A DNA stretch of 64,000 nt from Saccharomycopsis fibuligera x Saccharomycopsis cf. fibuligera (GCA_001936135.1 CP012816.1:2663501-2727500); one strand, 5' to 3'. Shown: positions 10,280 to 21,766, numbered from the stretch's first letter. Notes: generated by a model not told the origin, from the sequence alone. Numbers and translations are program-made.

Positions 10280-12478
10280 ATGCTCTCCAGACAAATCTTA
10301 AGATCTGCTACTAGATTCGCTGTCGCCAACACCTCCCGTGTTGCTTTGACTAAAATTGTATGTGTTTATTTAACGCAATTTGGTTCCAGTATCTCATTTT
10401 CAAACAATTAAAACAAAAAAGTATCAAAAAGCATCAACAGTATATCTTCAGTTTTAATCTTCAAAAGCAAACAATATATTTCAACTTAGTATTCAATCGT
10501 ATTCACAAACAAGCAAGTTTTGGTTCAATTGATCACCTTCCGCTTTTATGTACAGAAAGTACTACGACAGTTCATCATTATGAAATACACCCCTTGCCTG
10601 AAAACTACAAAATGCCATCAAATACAAGCTGTAATATACAAATTGGATTGATATAATTGGGATCGCTATACACAAATTATCAATGTTCAATTTTACTAAC
10701 CTTCTCAACAGGCTCGTCCAGCTTTAGTTGTTGCCGGTCGCCGTTACGCTACCGCCAAAGCTCAACCAACTGAAGTTTCTTCTATCTTGGAAGAAAAAAT
10801 CAGAGGTGTTTCCGAAGAAACTAACTTGAACGAAACCGGTAGAGTTTTGTCTGTTGGGTATGTATCTATATTCATTTGAAGTTTTCAGAACTTCTGTCTG
10901 TTGATTAGCTGAAATTTTTCACCCTGTATTTCTCATGGGCTCCTAACCGGGCACGATTTTCAAGAATAAGGAAAACGCAGCTAATTGGGTATCAATTTTT
11001 CATTGACATCAATTTTCGAATTTTATCAGAAGTACGATAACTAACAACTTTTTAGTGATGGTATTGCCCGTGTTTTTGGTTTGAACAACTGTCAAGCTGA
11101 AGAATTGGTTGAATTCGCCTCCGGTGTTAAGGGTATGGCCCTTAACTTGGAACCAGGTCAAGTTGGTATTGTCTTGTTCGGTTCTGACAGATTGGTCAAA
11201 GAAGGTGAAACTGTTAAGAGAACTGGTAACATTGTTGATGTTGCTGTTGGTCCAAAATTGTTGGGTAGAGTTGTCGATGCTTTGGGTAACCCAATCGATG
11301 GTAAGGGCCCAATTGAAACTATCTCTCGTACTAGAACTCAATTGAAGGCACCAGGTATTTTGCCAAGAAGATCCGTTTTCGAACCAATGCAAACTGGTTT
11401 GAAATCCGTTGATGCCTTGGTCCCAGTCGGTAGAGGTCAAAGAGAATTGATTATTGGTGATCGTCAAACCGGTAAAACCGCTGTTGCCTTGGACACCATC
11501 CTTAACCAAAAGAGATGGAACAACGGTAGCGACGAATCCAAGAAATTGTACTGTGTTTACGTTGCTGTTGGTCAAAAGAGATCTACTGTTGCTCAATTTG
11601 TCCAAACTTTGGAACAACATGATGCTCTTAACTACTCCATTATTGTTGCTGCTACTGCTTCTGAAGCTGCTCCATTGCAATACTTGGCTCCTTTCACTGG
11701 TTGTGCCATTGGTGAATGGTTCAGAGACAATGGTAAACACGCTTTGATTATTTACGATGATTTGTCTAAGCAAGCCGTTGCTTACCGTCAATTGTCCTTG
11801 TTGTTGAGACGTCCACCAGGAAGAGAAGCTTACCCAGGTGATGTTTTCTACTTGCACTCCAGATTGTTGGAAAGAGCTGCTAAAATGAATGAATCTTTGG
11901 GTGGTGGTTCTTTGACCGCTTTGCCAGTCATTGAAACTCAAGGTGGTGATGTCTCCGCTTATATTCCAACTAACGTCATTTCCATTACTGATGGTCAAAT
12001 TTTCTTGGAAGCTGAATTGTTCTACAAGGGTATCAGACCAGCTATTAACGTCGGTTTGTCCGTTTCTCGTGTCGGTTCTGCTGCTCAAGTTAAAGCCATG
12101 AAACAAGTTGCTGGTTCTTTGAAACTTTTCTTGGCTCAATACAGAGAAGTCGCTGCTTTCGCTCAGTTCGGTTCTGATTTGGACCCATCTACCAAACAAA
12201 CCTTGGCTAGAGGTGAAAGATTGACCCAATTATTGAAACAAAAACAATACTCTCCATTGGCTGCTGAAGAACAAGTCCCATTGATTTACGCTGGTGTCAA
12301 CGGTTTCTTGGACAATATCCCAGTCAACCAAATTGGTAAATTCGAAGAAGAATTCTTGGCCTACTTGAAATCTTCTGAAGCTGGTTTGTTGGAAACTATC
12401 AGAACCGAAGGTAAATTGTCTGATGACTCTTTGGCTCAATTGAAGAAAGCTACTGAAGGTTTCGTTTCTACTTTCTAA
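10280..12478 (+). CDS. ATP1: mitochondrial F1 ATP synthase alpha subunit, three exons
   Basis: Exons are 10280-10357, 10712-10857 and 11056-12478, giving 548 residues (yeast Atp1 is 545). Intron 1 (354 nt) has GTATGT at 10358 and TACTAAC at 10694-10700. Intron 2 (198 nt) has GTATGT at 10858 and AACTAAC at 11039-11045. Both branch sites are about 10 nt from the acceptor AG. Exon 1 begins a basic, Ser/Thr-rich mitochondrial presequence ([14 protein letters not shown]). Exon 3 carries the P-loop GDRQTGKT near residue 208, the alpha signature [17 protein letters not shown] and the catalytic-site Arg region SVSRVG. The protein is in the matrix-side F1 head of ATP synthase. Codons are strongly biased (TTG, GGT, GCT, AGA), as expected for high expression. 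Confidence 0.97.
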
Positions 12479-13101
12479 GTCTGTTTCTTCTCCTCATCCC
12501 CACTTTAAAGTTGCCAATTAATGCTCCAACTTTCAACTTCAAAAGATCTGCTTGGATAAATATTATATAGCATAAAAATATATAAAAAAAAGTAGTAAAC
12601 ATATAACTGGATTATTAATTATTTTTTTCCCTCATTTGTTTCAAAAGAAAAACGTTAATGAATATTCGATAGTAAAATTTTATGGTCGGTTTTTGTAGTT
12701 TCAAACAAGTTAAGGTTGTGGCTTATAAGCTTTTGCTTTAAGTCGCTCGCCTTCGTTTATATTCGAAGTGTGCCATGAATTATCTAGACTGGGTGAGACT
12801 GTTAAACAGATGATGCGATGTTACGACCTTATTTAGATTAGTTGGGAGTCTTTATAGTAATAATGATAATTGGCTTTTACATATATATTAGTGATCTAGA
12901 TAGATAGATCTAAGACTTATATAAAAACTTTATATTTTTACCAAATCATCTACTAGCACAGCTAGCTGAAATTTTTGACACATATATACTGTTGTACACG
13001 AGCATTTACTCACATATACAGCGCAAACAATGGTCATGCTAAACTGTCATAATTTACAGTTTGGGTTTTTGATATGGTTTTTAATTCGAAATGGTTTTCA
13101 A
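12479..13101. other. convergent intergenic region
   Basis: AT-rich 3' regions of ATP1 and the EFM3-like gene, which converge here. I see no gene, tRNA or clear snoRNA boxes. Confidence 0.6.
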
Positions 13102-14232
13102 CTAATGTGATTTGCTCAATTTGTAAATTCGAATCTCTGGCTCTCTTTTATGGTGTAATACAAGGGTTTCTCCAGTTTTGTTAAGCGCATTAGGATTGTC
13201 AACTTCCGCAATGACCTCATAGCTAACATTAAATTTTTCCAAAAAATCTTCATACTCCTTGATTGTTTTGTCGTTACGAATTGTACAAGAAACAAATGCT
13301 AAAGTACCAGGATTTTGTTCAAGAGATTCGGCGAGTGTCTTTGTGAGATATGGTAATGCGCTGGAATCATAAGTGACATCCGCAGCAAATACTAGATCAT
13401 TTCTAGGAACTGGATCTTTACCCCACCAGAGGGTTTGAAGCCTAACGTTTAGGCTGGAATTATTGTCTGAATTTTCTGAAATGCCATTGAGCTGCAAATT
13501 TTCTCTTAGGAGTTTAAGCACGTCCTCTGAGCCATCAGTTACTATAAGCTCACTGATTTTGTTATGGAAGTTCTTGCACAAAGTCATGCTCAACAACCCG
13601 GTGCCCGCACCTAGCTCCAAAACTTTGATCTTGCTGTCTATACCACTGTTCTGCTGCTGGTTGTGATGCGCGTGCTTTTCCTTTTGAATAAACAAATCCC
13701 TCAACATCATGTCAAAATTTTTGCACAAGTATTCTGCCAAATACAAACATGCGGCCCATGTTCTGAACCCAGTGCTACCAAATCCATTGAGCATTTTGGG
13801 TGTCTCTTTTGTCAAGATATCCCCAACTGCAATTAAATGATTATTATCATTATTTCGCTTATTGACGTTATCCACTATTAGTGGATACTTTATGATTTCA
13901 GGCTCAGAAGCAGGCTTAGGACGTACCGACATGAGTGATATATAAAGGTTATAGAGCTCTTCCATGTCAAAATTCTCATCTCTAGAGATCAACACATCTT
14001 GTTGCTGTTCAAGGTTTCCAATGAGGTCTTGGAGAAACTTTTTGCAATAGTACGCATTGTAAATTACTATAGAGTTTTCCAAGAAAGATACTAGATCAGT
14101 TTGGTTTTGAGATATTGCTTGCAAAAGGTCAGTATTCGATAATTCCAATTCTTCGAGGTCCGCTCTTTGATTTAAATGTCTTTTCAACTTTTGCATGTAG
14201 GTCGCGGTGACAACATTGCTGGAGAAAGTCAT
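13102..14232 (-). CDS. EFM3: protein-lysine methyltransferase, Efm3/FAM86-like
   Basis: 376 residues, ATG at 14232. It is a class I SAM-dependent methyltransferase: the N-terminal half is helical; GSTGFRTWAACLYLAEYL (around residue 150) precedes the SAM-binding motif VLELGAGTGLLSM (around 208), followed by VTDGSEDVLKLL and VFAADVTYD. The Gly-x-x-x-W lead-in, the LWWGKDP segment and the ADVTYD post-motif fit the family-16 methyltransferases that modify elongation factor 2. Length and layout suit Efm3 (yeast YJR129C, about 340 residues) better than Efm2, but the choice is made by eye. Expected role: lysine methylation of EF2 in the cytoplasm. Confidence 0.65.
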   Translation of the reverse strand: MTFSSNVVTATYMQKLKRHLNQRADLEELELSNTDLLQAISQNQTDLVSFLENSIVIYNAYYCKKFLQDLIGNLEQQQDVLISRDENFDMEELYNLYISLMSVRPKPASEPEIIKYPLIVDNVNKRNNDNNHLIAVGDILTKETPKMLNGFGSTGFRTWAACLYLAEYLCKNFDMMLRDLFIQKEKHAHHNQQQNSGIDSKIKVLELGAGTGLLSMTLCKNFHNKISELIVTDGSEDVLKLLRENLQLNGISENSDNNSSLNVRLQTLWWGKDPVPRNDLVFAADVTYDSSALPYLTKTLAESLEQNPGTLAFVSCTIRNDKTIKEYEDFLEKFNVSYEVIAEVDNPNALNKTGETLVLHHKREPEIRIYKLSKSH

Positions 14233-14823
14233 GGAAGACCTCTAGAGTATTTTGATAGTTCACTTTTTTTGTTTGCGGTTTTACGTTGGGTTGCAAATCA
14301 AAGTTTTGTTATGATGTTGAAATATTACTCCTCGGCCTACTAAGCATTTGTAAAGTATGCAAATATTGCGAGAAAGTGAAGTATGAAAATTTTTGAAGTC
14401 CGCCGACGATATTTCATCACGGGTTGCATAGGGAAACATCTCAAAGGGCAATAAAACTTAACATGACATTTAAGCTACTTCTAAACGTGGGCTTGAGCAG
14501 TAATATTAATATATTATTGTCTAATGATGTGTCACGTTACAACATATTAAGCATATAGGTTTCTCAGCATTAAACTTTTTAGCAATTATTAGGCAGTAAT
14601 ATTTAATAAAGCAAATTAGATGTGCCTAGCTAGGCTCGATATTAACAAAGCCGTACTTCACCCACTTTCGTCCTTGTAATACACTATGATCTACTAAACT
14701 AAGAAAAATTCAAATTTAATGTACAAATCAAAATATTTTGAAAAGAAAAAAATAATTACTAAAAGTAACAAAAACTTAATGCTGTCAAATATCAGTCAAA
14801 GTCTATGTATATATGCTATAAAA
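14233..14823. other. intergenic, nothing recognised
   Basis: Promoter region of the EFM3-like gene and 3' region of ERB1, both on the minus strand. Nothing further is recognised. Confidence 0.55.
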
Positions 14824-17205
14824 TCACGTAGTCCAGAGTCTTGCACAACCATCAGCGCCACTACTGAACAACCATGCTTCCTTAGGATGCCAAACAACAT
14901 CTAATACACCTAAGTTATTTATTATCTTATGACCAGTCAATTTTTTTAAAGGAACCAATAACGGGTTGGTCATCAAATCATCATAAACCATACCGTGAAA
15001 CACATGAATAGTACCATCATCACTGCTTGATGCCCACAATGGTAAACCACCTTTGTGAAACTGTATCGATCTGACTGCCTTTTCATGATATCTCAAGATC
15101 TTGTATGGAGTACTAGAAAGATCCAAATCATGCCAAAGAACTTTCTTATCAAATGAAGAAACAACCACATTATCACCTCTAGCATGAATATCAAAACTGT
15201 TGATCCATCTAGCGCCTGGAAGTAACTTTTTCACAAGCACTTGTTGAGACAAATCATAAATTTTAATATATCTTTGAGAAGCAACAAAAAGTTGTGGTTT
15301 GAATGGGTGGAATTTGGCATCCATCATGATACCCTTGGATTTCTTGAATGGAGATTGAGACAAATGCTTAGAGACTTGATGTATAAGAATAGAGACATTT
15401 CCTGAATTTGGAGATGTAGTGACAAAGTAGTCACCTTTACGGTGCCATGAAAGCTTCTTAATAGTTTTACGGCATTGGACAATTAATGATATCCCTTGTG
15501 CTTGTTGCTTAGCAGTAGGTTTTAACCATTTAGAAACAATCTTTTTCTTTTCAGCATTAGCTGGCTGTTTGTGGTTTTTTGGCTTTTCTTCTTCTTCAGA
15601 CCCTTCTTCTTCAGATTCTTCTTCAGAATCGCTAACTTCTATGTCCTTGGTAGCAGCAACGTTACCATTTTTCTCGTAACCATAACCTTGTTCAATCTTC
15701 AAATAACCATTATTTTCAATATCAAATCCAAAGATTGGAGGAACAATTAAATAAATATTCTCACCGACAGTCACGGCCAAAATGCCACTTTCAGAATCAG
15801 GATTCCATTCAACAGTCTCAATATGATCATCATTATTGTTTTCCTCCACATCCACTAGTTGGGTCTTCCATACCTGTCTACCAGTCAATATTTCCCATAT
15901 AATCACTGAACCATCGTCAGAACCAGTAGCAAGCCAAAGACCAAGTGGATCAATAGATATACTTCTGATCTTACCCTTGTGACCTTTGTAAACCACTGAG
16001 CATCTAATTGGAAATGGTCTAAGGTCTTTAGGAGATGGTAAGTCTGGAATCAAAGAATCGGGGTCAATGTTCAATTTATTGTGACGAACTCTTGGAGCTA
16101 AGTACAAATCTAAAGATCTTTCAAATCTTTCACGTACAGATTCTCTGTAACCAGGAACTTTTCTCAAAGCTCCATATTTTTTTGGAATGTAATTTTTTTC
16201 ACGATCCATTGGATCTAACTTCTCCCATTCTTTCTGCTCTTCTTCTGTAAGCAAATATTCTTCTGGTGGATTATAACTCTCATCATTAGTTGGTGGAGCC
16301 ATTTTAGGCGCTCTGAGTGTCATTATGTGGTCTTCGTGAGTATCTGGTGCATCCTCCCACAAATCGTAGTTCAATTTTTCTTCATCTTCTTCTTTTTGTT
16401 TCTTCAACTGTTCAGGTGGAATAATTCTTCCATCTCTGATAGCTCTAACAATTTTCATAATTCTCTTTGCTTCATGTTTAGAAGGCACAAATCTTCTCTT
16501 TGGTTCTGGGACAGCTGTTAATGGCATAATTTCCTTTTGAGAAGTGAACCATTCAATAGTTGGTTCATATGGATTCACACTTTCATCTGGGTTTTCATTC
16601 TTTTGAATCTTCTTAATAAGCTCCAATTCTTCAGAAGTCAAATTCAATGATGAGCCAGTGTTTTTGTCCAACAAGCCAGTCCATCCTTCTGGTAAATCAA
16701 TGGATTCTAATAACTGGTCTAATGCACTACCCTTTGCAGGTCTCATAATTCTTCTCCCATTGATGTCGTAACCAATATGTGGCATTTCATCATAAAGAGA
16801 CAAAGGAATGTTACCAATAGTATTAGCTTCCTCTTTATCACTATCATCACTGTCATAAACTGGATCAATTTCTGGTCTAATTATTCTAGTGGTACCATCT
16901 GCAAATTCGGACAAAACCTCGCCTTCTTTCAAGGATGGAAGATTGTCTTCGCTATTATTGGTAGAATTCGACAATGAGCGGATTCTTATATTTGATATAG
17001 CATCGGTTATATATTCTGGATCGCTTTCTAATTCGTCTTCATCATCAGCAGACTCGCCTTCTGAATCATTCATATCATCTTCGTTATCAGAAATACCTTC
17101 TTCCTGCTTGATGAGCTGTTCCAATTCAGCATCTGAATCTGAGTCTGACTCGCTGCCTGCTGCGTCATTGTTTATCTTTCTCTTTCTGTCAGTAACACTA
17201 ACCAT
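14824..17205 (-). CDS. ERB1: ribosome biogenesis protein Erb1 (BOP1)
   Basis: 793 residues from the ATG at 17205 ([10 protein letters not shown]). The frame continues a few codons upstream without ATG. Erb1 joins Nop7 and Ytm1 in the nucleolar PeBoW complex needed for 27S pre-rRNA processing and 60S assembly. Seen: an acidic Ser/Asp/Glu N terminus, the BOP1NT domain at about residues 140-400 ([38 protein letters not shown]), a second acidic stretch near 570-600, and WD repeats from about 420 to the end ([42 protein letters not shown]). Length matches yeast Erb1 (807). Confidence 0.95.
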   Translation of the reverse strand: MVSVTDRKRKINNDAAGSESDSDSDAELEQLIKQEEGISDNEDDMNDSEGESADDEDELESDPEYITDAISNIRIRSLSNSTNNSEDNLPSLKEGEVLSEFADGTTRIIRPEIDPVYDSDDSDKEEANTIGNIPLSLYDEMPHIGYDINGRRIMRPAKGSALDQLLESIDLPEGWTGLLDKNTGSSLNLTSEELELIKKIQKNENPDESVNPYEPTIEWFTSQKEIMPLTAVPEPKRRFVPSKHEAKRIMKIVRAIRDGRIIPPEQLKKQKEEDEEKLNYDLWEDAPDTHEDHIMTLRAPKMAPPTNDESYNPPEEYLLTEEEQKEWEKLDPMDREKNYIPKKYGALRKVPGYRESVRERFERSLDLYLAPRVRHNKLNIDPDSLIPDLPSPKDLRPFPIRCSVVYKGHKGKIRSISIDPLGLWLATGSDDGSVIIWEILTGRQVWKTQLVDVEENNNDDHIETVEWNPDSESGILAVTVGENIYLIVPPIFGFDIENNGYLKIEQGYGYEKNGNVAATKDIEVSDSEEESEEEGSEEEEKPKNHKQPANAEKKKIVSKWLKPTAKQQAQGISLIVQCRKTIKKLSWHRKGDYFVTTSPNSGNVSILIHQVSKHLSQSPFKKSKGIMMDAKFHPFKPQLFVASQRYIKIYDLSQQVLVKKLLPGARWINSFDIHARGDNVVVSSFDKKVLWHDLDLSSTPYKILRYHEKAVRSIQFHKGGLPLWASSSDDGTIHVFHGMVYDDLMTNPLLVPLKKLTGHKIINNLGVLDVVWHPKEAWLFSSGADGCARLWTT

Positions 17206-17331
17206 TGTGCCTGATACTATTTTCCTCAGTGCGGATTCCTTTTCAACTGGTATATTCAAAACAAAGATATGGCTCTTTTAGTTACTGCATGAAGTAAGAA
17301 AAAAATTTTTTTACTGTTTAGATGCACTATG

Positions 17332-17362
<31 letters not shown>
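17332..17362 (+). repeat. poly(A) run, 31 nt
   Basis: Uninterrupted A run between ERB1 and the tRNA-Glu gene, one of several long homopolymers in the window. Confidence 0.95.
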
Positions 17363-17366
<4 letters not shown>

Positions 17367-17434
17367 TATTTTTTAACGAAGGGTAATCGATGAGCCTAAC
17401 TGTGGCTTTATACCACAGTATAAGCAAAAAGAAA

Positions 17435-17506
17435 TTCCGATACCGGGAGTCGAACCCGGGTTTGCTCGGTGAAAGCGAACCGTGCTAGCCGTTACACTAT
17501 ATCGGA
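17435..17506 (-). tRNA. tRNA-Glu (anticodon TTC)
   Basis: 72-nt cloverleaf on the minus strand, nearly identical in plan to yeast tRNA-Glu(UUC). The acceptor pairs TCCGATA with TATCGGA and the discriminator is A. The anticodon loop is CTTTCAC, with anticodon TTC complementary to 17471-17473. The T arm contains GGTTCGACTCC. No intron. A T run follows its 3' end on the minus strand (17426-17430), as expected for a Pol III terminator. Confidence 0.97.
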
Positions 17507-17629
17507 ATTATTGATATTTTTGAAAGTATTACACTTATGACGAAAAAACATACTGTGCACTTTTTCTTTTGATTTCTTTCGGAAGACGATAATTAAGGAC
17601 AAACTTTACTGACAGAAAACCCAGCACAG

Positions 17630-18180
17630 TGCTTTAGTGACGAACATTAAGCTCTAGACTAACAGATCCGAATACTGATAAATAATATTTCTTACATAAT
17701 ATTTACTAGGATCTTCTATTTACTACTATCTGTAGCTCAACGCTTCTATGTGTTTTATTCAGTCTGATTATTATTTATATACGGTTCAACCCAACATTGT
17801 TATATATTGGTTATTTGACGAACATTGAGTTCTAGACCAACAACAAACAAACCTGAATAAAACAAACTAACATGTGGTACAGAATAATTCCTTGGACATT
17901 TTGTTATGAAACAGGATTAGCATATTTAGGACTATAAATCGTAAATCTCTAATATGTTTTGCATTCAGTCTGATTAGTATTTATACATGGTTCAACCCAA
18001 TATTTTTATATATTTATTATTAGTTAGTTATAATTGGAAATACAAGGTTTTTACCTCTAAAACATGAACCCTGAGATGTCAGTATTCCGTAATTATTATT
18101 TAGTTATTAGAACTATATATAAGGCTTTTGCTTCCAAAATATGAACTCTGAGATGTCAGTATTCCGTAATTTAGGTTAAC
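17630..18180. repeat. degenerate LTR-like repeats beside tRNA-Glu
   Basis: Three pairs of imperfect direct repeats lie here: GACGAACATT(A/G)AG(C/T)TCTAGAC at about 17638 and 17817; ATTCAGTCTGATTA followed by GGTTCAACCCAA at about 17758 and 17967; GAGATGTCAGTATTCCGTAA at about 18071 and 18149. A TATATATAAGGCTTTTGCTT box at about 18115 resembles an LTR promoter and recurs in similar form at about 37030. This looks like overlapping remnants of solo LTRs that accumulated upstream of a tRNA gene; no coding part is left. Confidence 0.55.
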
Positions 18181-18950
18181 GAACACAGAAAAGGCATATT
18201 AAATCCGTGGAAACAGGTAGTTTCTAGCAAACAAATTCCTGACACCCCAGAGCTTCAGCGTTCATCAAATATAGCAGAGGCAATGGAGCTTGGAGCGCCG
18301 TTTTTGAAAACAAAAAAGAAAAAAAAAAAGGTTTATTCCTAATTTTTTTTTTTTTTTTTTTGACTTAAGGCCCAGAAACGGTAGTGCACAAGTGCGCGAG
18401 AAAAAAGATGAATTACTATTTCGAAGTCAGTTTGTACGACTTTAAGAAGGTCACTGAAAAAGAATGTCTAGCATTTTGGCAAATCCTAAACAAGCAAACA
18501 TTTCAACATCCTGGCTACTTCGAGAATATCCACACGTTCCGCCCCCCGAGTCGAAAAGTTCAAATTTCAAGGTGTGGAATGTATGTGCTGCTCTGAAGAT
18601 TTTTCACGTAAAAGACAATGTTCGCGTGAGGACGTTATCAACAAACAAATGGAGCATTTTTCAACCAAAAGCTCTATAGAACAAGCCTTACAGAAAAAAC
18701 TACATAAAAATAAAATTGAGCTGGGACAGCCTTATCCTCCCGTCCAGTGATACTAGCGAATTAATCCAAATCGACATATACCTAATATTCCAGAAGGAGT
18801 GCTCTCGCCTACCGCACGGCTCCGACTTCTAGTCTTGTTTACCACATCACCGCGCTAATGAGTCAGATAATACCGTTATCTTAGTAAGTGCAAAATACTG
18901 AAGCACAACAGCTTACCACAGTAGGTAGAGACTGTGTTCTAGAACAATCA
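18181..18950. other. intergenic, short frames only
   Basis: Contains a 19-nt T run (18343-18361) and two overlapping frames (18408-18596 and 18464-18679) around a CCCCCC run. Their products do not resemble a known family. They could be one decayed small gene, but support is too weak for a call. Confidence 0.4.
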
Positions 18951-19195
18951 TGTTGTGTTTAAAAGGGGTAGTTCTCCACTAAATATTTTTAAACACGTAT
19001 TGTTATGGTTATTATCGTTATCGATGGGTATGTTCGGCTTGTCGTTTTATTCCGCACATCGCTATATACACAAGTTAAAAGGAACACGTCGCCGACCTTT
19101 AGACAAGTTTTTCGACAACTTGAAGGATCCTTCTGAAGGTTGTGAACAGAGACTGATCAGAAATGCGAACACAGTGAAGGAAAATGTTCGCAACA
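18951..19195 (-). repeat. LTR, left copy (3' LTR)
   Basis: 245 bp, close to identical over most of its length to 21824-22062. A 1-nt length difference in the A/G run after TGTTGTGTTTAAA and scattered substitutions show some age. The open frame across it (18955-19386) is a by-product and not a gene, because the indel breaks it in the other copy. Confidence 0.8.
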
Positions 19196-20030
19196 CTTCC
19201 CTGCCTCGACAAAATTTCGCCCTCGAAATTATCTCCAATCTGTACTACCCAGCGAAGGTTCAGAATTTCACGAGCCAATCCTGGTACACGAAGTGGGAAA
19301 CATATAACCGCTATTACCACATTGCGGACCAAATCAAAAAACCACTCCCATCGTTCCATTCCGCTCTTTCAACTTGTAGAAGATAACAAAAATAGGAAGA
19401 AATGTTAACATCAAAAATTTATAAATGAAAAGTGCAAATTGCATTCATGCTGAATGAAAAATAAGAAAAATAAAAATAAAAAACTCTTCTTTTGTCCAGA
19501 AAGAAAAGGTGTGATGCGTTCTTGTGCACATCCCAGCTAATTGACTGCTAACCAATTTGCAATGCATTTCTAAGGCAGAGCCCACGCCGGCAGGTCCAAT
19601 CAGAGTTGCCTTGTCAGTAATTGATACCTGGTCTATACTAAATCTCCGTACAATGATTTGCCATTAAATACGTCAGACTAGCAGAGCAATAAATATAAAA
19701 TAAAATACCATCATCCATCCAGATCCGTTTCAATCAACTCGATAATTCAGTGTTTCGCTTTATTTTAAAAGATGTACATAAACGTCAATCTTTCGTATCG
19801 ATGATCTCCAAGAATCCAAACTTCGAAGAGGACTAGATCCAACTTCATTCCATCCACGACCTCCGAGGGTCCATATTCGAAGAGGAATAAATCCAACTTC
19901 TTTTCAATTATTCTCTTCCGTTAATCAATCGTTAACGCTTGATCATCGTCAAGTCATTCGTTTTCTCTTTCCGAGATTGCTAGTTGTCATTGTAGCCTTT
20001 GGCAACAATGGACTGACAACTTATTCTTCC
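19196..20030. other. element interior without recognisable coding, with imperfect 55-bp duplication
   Basis: Between the polypurine tract and the reverse-transcriptase fragment. It lacks the expected RNase H and integrase sequence. An imperfect tandem duplication (units at about 19803-19846 and 19858-19900) shares TTCGAAGAGGA and AATCCAACTTC or ATCCAACTTC. An AATAAATATAAAATAAAATA stretch near 19690 followed by pyrimidine-rich sequence looks promoter-like, so part of another element may be nested here. Confidence 0.4.
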
Positions 20031-20730
20031 CCTTTGCTGAATATCTTAGCGTCTCCAAATGCTGTTAACAACTCTTCATCGTTTAAACTCGCCGATACTG
20101 GAGTAATAGAATTAGCATTGATAGTTTGGTAGTTGACCACGAATCTGTGTGAACCATCTTTTTTGGGAACTGTGAATCCTCGTGATACCGTTTGACTTTC
20201 TGAGTATTCAATTATTCCGGAAAAAGCTTTGTTATAATTTCAGTGAGTACTCGTTTTTGTACTGGAGATGATTTATATGGCTTCACATGAATTCTGGTTG
20301 GAACTTCTGGAATTAACTCAATCTTATGCTTGAATGGTAATTCCCGTTTTCCTGAAACTTGTTCTGTGATTAAATCTGGATCTCGAAATAAAATTTTAGA
20401 CTTAATGTTCGAGATGTGGTCATTATTTTTGTCCTCATCTTTCAAGCTAATCAATAAAGGCTCAGTTAAATTCAATATTGTCTTGCAGATATCAACACCT
20501 ACTATAATCTTTACTGGAAGCTTTGGTTCGACATAAAATAAGATAGATTTCTTCAATTTATGACTAAAGATTTCGCAAGTTTTGGAGAGAACCGTTACTT
20601 CCTGGTTTCCTAGCTTTAAACTTATTGGTTTCGAGCTTCTCACTTCTATCGCTCTCGGAACTTCTTTTATCAAGTTTACACCAGCACCTGTATCCATAAA
20701 ACTTAAAAAAACTACTTTCAAGTCCCACAA
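20030..20730 (-). pseudogene. pol remnant: aspartic protease and start of reverse transcriptase, frameshifted
   Basis: The open frame 20730-20212 holds a retropepsin-like segment (FMDTGAGVNL, then KIIVGVDICK) and a linker that leads into RT. It stops at 20212-20214. In another frame the sequence continues to about 20033 as an RT N terminus with the family motif GFTVPKKDGSHRFVVNYQT, then ends soon after a KIFSK segment where RT normally continues. So there is a frameshift near 20220 and a large deletion after it. No polymerase active-site motif remains, so this is non-functional. Confidence 0.75.
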
Positions 20731-21766
20731 GTTTCATATCGGTACATAAATATTTGTCGTGGAATGAACTCTTTATTTTAAATATTTTAGTGTCTTTGCG
20801 GACGATTGTTTTTTTTTTCTTTCCGTATGGTTTTGTTTCCGAGCTTAAATTTTGTCTCCTTTGTGATTCTCCTCTTATTGCCATAGCCTGGAACTTTGGA
20901 TTTGACACGTATGTGTTACGGATGTCCTTCACCAAGACTATTGTTTCACTTGGATTAATACATAATCTGCCATTGTCTTCTCTAGATGTTTGCTGCATCG
21001 CTGTTGCTGCGTGAGATTTGAGTTCAAATAAAACCTTGTTATATTCTCTGTGAAAACTTTCGCGAACATATCTAAATAACTGTTCATGGTATACTTCCTG
21101 AACTGTTTTTGGAAGCGTGTTAACGATATTGGTCACCTTGTTTAGTTGTTTTTCAAATGATTCGTATCCTTTTTGTTTATCTTGACGACGTAACCGTTCA
21201 GTGATTTCCCTCAAAGTTGGAAATAAAACTTGTTTTATTTCTTTGAGCTTTCCTTCCATGTCCGTTGCTTCGAAACGAAGATCAGTTGAGTTATTTGCAA
21301 AAGCATCTATAACTTTTCTTAAAGACAAAGTGTCTAAGGTGTTAACTAAAATCCATTCTAAGTGCTCGTTTTCGACTGTTCCTAATTTAGATAAGAGGTC
21401 AATTTCCTTTTTCAAGTAAACCATGTACATTTCTGGACCGTCAGCGATTCTAAACTTTTCTCTCATATATCTGTTTGAGTTTTTAAACATGTAACTCTGA
21501 ACTGCGTCAAATAATTCAACTTTTCGTTTTTTCTTTGGTTCTTCGTCAGAATCTGAGCTGTTGACTTCCGCGACATCTCTAATTCTTTTTTCTGGTTCTG
21601 GACCAGTTTCGCTTCTGGTTTCAAGATTCTTTAATCTTTCATGGTTTCCCATTTGTTGTTTAATTTCCTTGAGCAATCCCACAATGATTTCCAAAGTTTG
21701 CCCGTTGTTTGAGTCTTCAAAAGCTGGCTTTTCAGTTGATTGCAGTTGTTTGTCTTGTTTGTCCAT
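20564..21766 (-). CDS. Gag-like protein of the Ty3/gypsy element, 400 codons
   Basis: ATG at 21766, about 57 nt inside the 5' LTR edge. The product is hydrophilic and helical: an acidic/basic linker with SDSDEEPKKKRK, then a capsid-like helical middle region. No CCHC zinc knuckle is visible. The last 55 codons overlap the pol frame in a different register, as when gag and pol are linked by programmed frameshifting; the true end of Gag may be earlier. The frame is intact although the rest of the element is broken. Placed as Gag by position and composition. Confidence 0.65.
   Translation of the reverse strand: MDKQDKQLQSTEKPAFEDSNNGQTLEIIVGLLKEIKQQMGNHERLKNLETRSETGPEPEKRIRDVAEVNSSDSDEEPKKKRKVELFDAVQSYMFKNSNRYMREKFRIADGPEMYMVYLKKEIDLLSKLGTVENEHLEWILVNTLDTLSLRKVIDAFANNSTDLRFEATDMEGKLKEIKQVLFPTLREITERLRRQDKQKGYESFEKQLNKVTNIVNTLPKTVQEVYHEQLFRYVRESFHREYNKVLFELKSHAATAMQQTSREDNGRLCINPSETIVLVKDIRNTYVSNPKFQAMAIRGESQRRQNLSSETKPYGKKKKTIVRKDTKIFKIKSSFHDKYLCTDMKLVGLESSFFKFYGYRCWCKLDKRSSESDRSEKLETNKFKARKPGSNGSLQNLRNL

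Noticed and set aside
10360-10656. 98-codon open frame inside ATP1 intron 1, starting at the ATG within the GTATGT donor
   Set aside because: It is out of frame with exon 1, has AT-rich composition and unrecognised content, and the flanking splice signals are canonical.
11009-12229. 406-codon frame antisense to ATP1 exon 3
   Set aside because: Mirror of a strongly codon-biased gene; Ser/Gln/Asn/Thr-rich product has no family features.
12780-12970. Possible C/D snoRNA boxes (GATGATG and CTGA) downstream of ATP1
   Set aside because: Spacing of about 155 nt and lack of terminal pairing do not fit a typical C/D snoRNA.
18408-18679. Two overlapping frames that could be one frameshifted small gene at a CCCCCC run
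   Set aside because: No family resemblance and no promoter or splice support; could be chance.
18955-19386. 143-codon frame starting in the left LTR, similar to 21822-22067
   Set aside because: Shared sequence is the LTR repeat itself; a 1-nt indel between copies breaks the frame and position fits LTRs.
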